Origin: an uncultured Collinsella sp.
GTDB lineage: Bacteria; Actinomycetota; Coriobacteriia; Coriobacteriales; Coriobacteriaceae
Direction: 5' to 3'
Assembly (NCBI GenBank): GCA_958451615.1
Contig: CAUDQR010000011.1
Location: forward strand, 16,538 to 80,537
DNA: 64,000 bases
The notes under the pieces: generated by a model
The model's database searches: none
Seen by the model: only the letters and a program-made list of their open reading frames with translations
Told to the model about the DNA's origin: nothing
Program-made: the position numbers and the translations under genes
Part shown: piece by piece, positions 61,601 to 64,000 of the stretch
Layout of the letters: every line of letters starts with the position of its first letter
Position numbering within the stretch: position 1 is the first letter of the stretch

Positions 61601-63974
61601 GCTTAACGGCAATAGCCGTATTGGCGGTGCCATCGGCTATGTGAGCGATTGCGCTTCGACATTCAATGTTACGGGCCTCGAAGTCGCCGGATCAATCGAA
61701 ACCGGCGATTGCGCCGGCGGCAAGATTGCCCAAGTCGGTGGTCTTATCGGCTGCATCGCACAGAGTACCTACAATGCAGGGACAATAGCCAACTCAGCTG
61801 ATAAGCACGTGAACATTTCGGGCCTTTCGTTCAATTCGTTCAAGATGAACGTCGGTAGGAACGGTGATGCGCTCAACGGTGCCGGTGGCCTTTTGGGCTA
61901 CAGCTGGGGCAACGCCATCGTCACCATTGGCGATGCTGCTGCAAACACCAGCGGCAGCACTTACGCCCTCAAAACGACCAACAACACGACTGTGGCTGCA
62001 AGCGACTCTACCGAGGTCGGCGGCCTCGTATACGCGGCCAGTGGTCACTGGATCATTAACAACTATGCCATCGATCTCTCGGGCACAACCATTAATGCAG
62101 GCGCCGCTCAGACGCTCGGCGTTCTAGTTTGTCGTGGCTGCAAGGTGGATAATAAGACGACATATGGCGTCGAGAACTACATAGGTCTGTACTTGGAAGA
62201 CAAGGCTTGTTGGGAGACCGCCTATAGGGTGCCCAGCGGCGAGGGGGCCATCGTTGCACCGGGCGTAACGTCTTTCGATGAATGGGTTGGCAGCGGTGTA
62301 AAACCAAGCAAAAGCAGCAAACTCATGGACGCCGGCTGCAACGCGGTCGTTTCGCTGCACACACGGAATGACAAGCTGGACATGGACGGCGATGCCACAA
62401 ATGGCAACAGCTACCAGAACCGCTCGACTTTCGGCCAAAGTCACAAAACGAACGGCAATACCCGCTACTTCTACAACCTCGACGGAGCCTATGATAGGTG
62501 TGAAGGCGGCTTTAGCGGCGGCCAAATCAATACGGCGGACAAGCTGCTCTTATGGTCTGCTTTCTGCTATGCTCCCGCCGGTATTCGTTCGACAATCGTT
62601 CCCGATGGTACGACAGGGCTTGATGGTTCCATAACCATAACCGGCACAATCGATTTGGCCGGCTACAGCTACTATCCCACTCAACCGATCGGAGAGGTGA
62701 CGGTTAATAATGCGGTCATCACCTTCTACTACTCCAAGATCAAGGCCGAGCAGAATGGCAACAAGCTAAACTCCGATGCCACCCAGCACGAGAACATGCA
62801 CTGCGGTCTTTTTCAAACGGTGGCAGACGGCGATCTCACAGTAAGCAACGTCACTTTGGGTGGTACCGTTGGGCCCGTTATCAATGACGGAAAGAGCTCT
62901 ACTGACGCTATTGGCGCGGGCGGAAGCTCATCGGGCGCGCTCGTGTGCCGCTACGTGTGTGGGTCCAGCGATGGCAGTGGCACCAAGATTAGAAAGATCT
63001 CAATTGATGATCTTACGCTCAACAATCTGATTGTCGACGGCGCCAACAGCGCCACGGACGCTAACGCCTATATGCCTCTGCTCATCAACGAGATGCAGAA
63101 GTACGTGAGCCTGAACGCGAAGAATATCAAGACTACTGGGTACACGAGTGGCACCAAGGCGGCTACGTCGCTGTTCGGAAAGCTTGGTGTAGGCAGTGAG
63201 GCCGATCAGGTGACGGCAAAGTTTGAGCGAATCAGCTTGCCCAGCCAAAATAGCAATACGATTTTCACCCATGCGAGCCTGCTGGAGAGTTTTGGCTACA
63301 AAAGTACGGGCACGGGCTCTGCGGATTACACCTTTACTAAGGCCGAGGCCAATGCCGGAATGGTGACGTACGGAAGCGAAATCGATGCCGAGAACAAGGA
63401 GTACTCGGGCAAGCAGCTTTGGTATTACGACGAAGCGACGTATGGTGCCGTGAGCGGCTATGTGACGGTTGATGGTAAGAAGGACGATGACGTCAGGCCT
63501 TGGTTCGGTGACTACCTTCCTTATGTTTACAAGGGAAAAGCCACCGAGGATGGCGTCCAGTATCACGAAATTAAAGTCAACCAGCGCATTCCAAAGCTGG
63601 TAGAGGGATGCGGCACATATGGCGATCCGTATGCCGTTAAGGACGCGGCGGAAATGAACGCCATCGCCAACTATATCAACAACAGCGTGGCGTTGGATGG
63701 CTGGGAAGTCACTATTGCCGCCGATCAGTCCAGGCTGTGCGAGCGGCGTAACAAAACGAAGACCGACAGCGCGAGGACCGACAACGAGGTCGTGTACGTC
63801 TATAAGCAAAACAACCCAAGCGAGAGTAAGTGGGAGAAAAAAGTAGACGATACGACCGATCCCTCGCAGACGCTGAGCGACGAAACCATGCACCGCTATG
63901 TGCAGAGTGCGTATTACAGCATTGAGCCCGCTGAGGGCAATAAGATTGGCTCTGTTAGACCAAGGTTGACATAA
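58611..63974 (+). CDS. Giant secreted repeat protein (GLUG-like beta-helix adhesin)
   Basis: 1787 residues. A signal peptide (MRTAKRILAEFMTVIMVLQACSPTVAAVAA) is followed by an Asp/Ala/Gly/Ser-rich acidic spacer to about residue 140, then a very long Gly/Asn/Ser/Thr-rich region with recurring GG-[AILV]-[AIV]-G-x-[VIL] segments (GGVVGLVG, GGLVGKV, GGVVGYVG, GGAIGYV, GGLIGCI, GGLLGYS), typical of GLUG-type or right-handed beta-helix adhesins. Cys appears mostly in the second half. The last residues SVRPRLT are followed by a stop with no LPxTG or anchor visible. It is co-directional with the three preceding genes, with AAGAGG upstream. It may bind host or bacterial surfaces; the ligand is unknown. 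Confidence 0.8.
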   Translation: MRTAKRILAEFMTVIMVLQACSPTVAAVAAGWQNISSEIAAASAEASDAAESGETNGDAANGSGASDAGAAGGGAQDGAAKDDAATGDTSDSATGSDFAGDQTESDDTAGDAAADDAEQDADDAASEDVAAQADATINTLDELVRLLEANGAESIECKDDNSGIKSLDVKLSAAFTILSNADASLYYDAQIKSIITGDAKLTETAKNGAKNDMSFQGFGSDEHPFEGRIYRSLNGVDSPVELTANRTVFNNLKLTDQNKTVKIKWIGATTYSAPMVATKVSGGGKTLNAVVNIANPVGTDGTDTTSALTAPLLGEAMGDLTTEVTYGPAGSLEKLNVNAAGNIGLLANTVKSGTFTVGSVKFPDSLAAGGVVKTSSGNAGLLVGTVEDGATLNVGTLNVPAATVQSASGSAGGVVGLVGSNTGAAVNVTEALDLHMLTVKGTTASGGFIGKATVLTLGADNKQIRCPLNIGDENSACSGGVIGDVSFAQGFIVKPNMFDLGNLVTLGASQRAGALFGMADISNGDIVVQGGTYKSKLALPEDVSVNGSYGGLVGKVFATKTDDDGALRAFVVQKDADKKTCSIEFELAGKLSDTGGVVGYVGDNADSNSQPVNSQPVAVVLDGVTVTCKGVASARTDAGKFGGAVGVIDTRSVLDVRDFALTSDNAIGGAANNRAAGIAGSARNAVIKFSGITNLSGASFAENATTGQLVYENNNALIFAAGDGSNGNVTDEDATGWTYRRSNKASKTDDIATYGEVIRLGDKFITLDPSTHKLTLPASLALTNGAYALTTAEDFAKLAITWQTNGYYSMVEGVAENNLNGLQSSTITVNNTIDLKGTGLTGFTQDRAGDSQVFSGTLNGGGTNGNGTINLAVGEPYGKRGEAVLDGNDTSNGNGKIYRHGRLGLFAAVNGATISNVTIAGSMKFDNGSAIDAGSLAGGIVGNLSLSSVTCKTNIACDDTFANDVNIGGIAGSVSAAATVAFKGNSKAQTTITAAGSLNGNSRIGGAIGYVSDCASTFNVTGLEVAGSIETGDCAGGKIAQVGGLIGCIAQSTYNAGTIANSADKHVNISGLSFNSFKMNVGRNGDALNGAGGLLGYSWGNAIVTIGDAAANTSGSTYALKTTNNTTVAASDSTEVGGLVYAASGHWIINNYAIDLSGTTINAGAAQTLGVLVCRGCKVDNKTTYGVENYIGLYLEDKACWETAYRVPSGEGAIVAPGVTSFDEWVGSGVKPSKSSKLMDAGCNAVVSLHTRNDKLDMDGDATNGNSYQNRSTFGQSHKTNGNTRYFYNLDGAYDRCEGGFSGGQINTADKLLLWSAFCYAPAGIRSTIVPDGTTGLDGSITITGTIDLAGYSYYPTQPIGEVTVNNAVITFYYSKIKAEQNGNKLNSDATQHENMHCGLFQTVADGDLTVSNVTLGGTVGPVINDGKSSTDAIGAGGSSSGALVCRYVCGSSDGSGTKIRKISIDDLTLNNLIVDGANSATDANAYMPLLINEMQKYVSLNAKNIKTTGYTSGTKAATSLFGKLGVGSEADQVTAKFERISLPSQNSNTIFTHASLLESFGYKSTGTGSADYTFTKAEANAGMVTYGSEIDAENKEYSGKQLWYYDEATYGAVSGYVTVDGKKDDDVRPWFGDYLPYVYKGKATEDGVQYHEIKVNQRIPKLVEGCGTYGDPYAVKDAAEMNAIANYINNSVALDGWEVTIAADQSRLCERRNKTKTDSARTDNEVVYVYKQNNPSESKWEKKVDDTTDPSQTLSDETMHRYVQSAYYSIEPAEGNKIGSVRPRLT

Positions 63975-64000
63975 AAACGATGTCACCGCGAGGCGGTACC

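Overview
The window is high-GC (about 60%) bacterial chromosome that reads as an actinobacterium of the class Coriobacteriia, most like Collinsella from the gut. The reasons are an IPNTG-type wall-anchored mucin-style glycosidase, a class B sortase, mannose-family PTS genes, an NfnAB-like redox pair, AAA/DUF4143 ATPases and intergenic hairpins of the type seen in this group. The taxon is inferred from gene content; no rRNA is present.

Layout. 1-6.5 kb: the end of an ABC exporter gene, a one-span membrane protein, then carAB behind a PyrR-type RNA hairpin that includes the ribosome binding site. 6.5-10.4 kb: a GntR/UTRA regulator divergent from a four-gene mannose-family PTS (IIA-IIB-IIC-IID). 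10.5-18.4 kb: a small two-span protein, a MarR regulator and a 2137-residue secreted GH31 enzyme. 18.5-26.4 kb: purE, sortase B, a degenerate MoaE-like protein, a CmpB-type membrane protein (reverse strand), purF, purM-purN and an orphan PTS IIA. 26.6-32.4 kb: a membrane-anchored parvulin foldase, a YqeY protein, a polar amino acid ABC transporter and a cytidylate-kinase-like protein. 32.8-40.6 kb, mostly reverse strand: NfnAB-like subunits, pth, a possible nuclease-fold protein between two terminal-inverted-repeat elements, prs and glmU. 40.8-48.8 kb: an ECF transporter (T, fused A-A, S), exonuclease III, a sirtuin, a folP-folK fusion with a large insert, and a degenerate biotin-ligase-like protein. 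49-55.5 kb: two AAA/DUF4143 ATPase genes, each with its own repeat set, coaX, initiator tRNA-Met and an OYE-family flavoenzyme. 55.7-64 kb: three single-span exported proteins followed by a giant GLUG-like repeat protein, a probable surface-structure operon that reaches the window edge.

How the genes connect. Nucleotide synthesis is heavily represented (carAB, prs, purE, purF, purMN), with folate (folP-folK) supporting one-carbon steps. Sugar uptake (PTS), mucin-type glycan cleavage (GH31), wall anchoring (sortase) and adhesion (the last operon) fit a host-glycan-associated life.

The least explained content is intergenic. There are several families of inverted repeats: hairpins with variable arms and a GGGGACAG-type loop just after stop codons; tandem triple hairpins built on TCGATCTGTAACA; CCTATTCCTCAAAA palindromes around one ATPase gene; a 23-bp-period direct repeat before the other ATPase gene; and 203-204 bp elements with shared 24-bp ends but unlike interiors.
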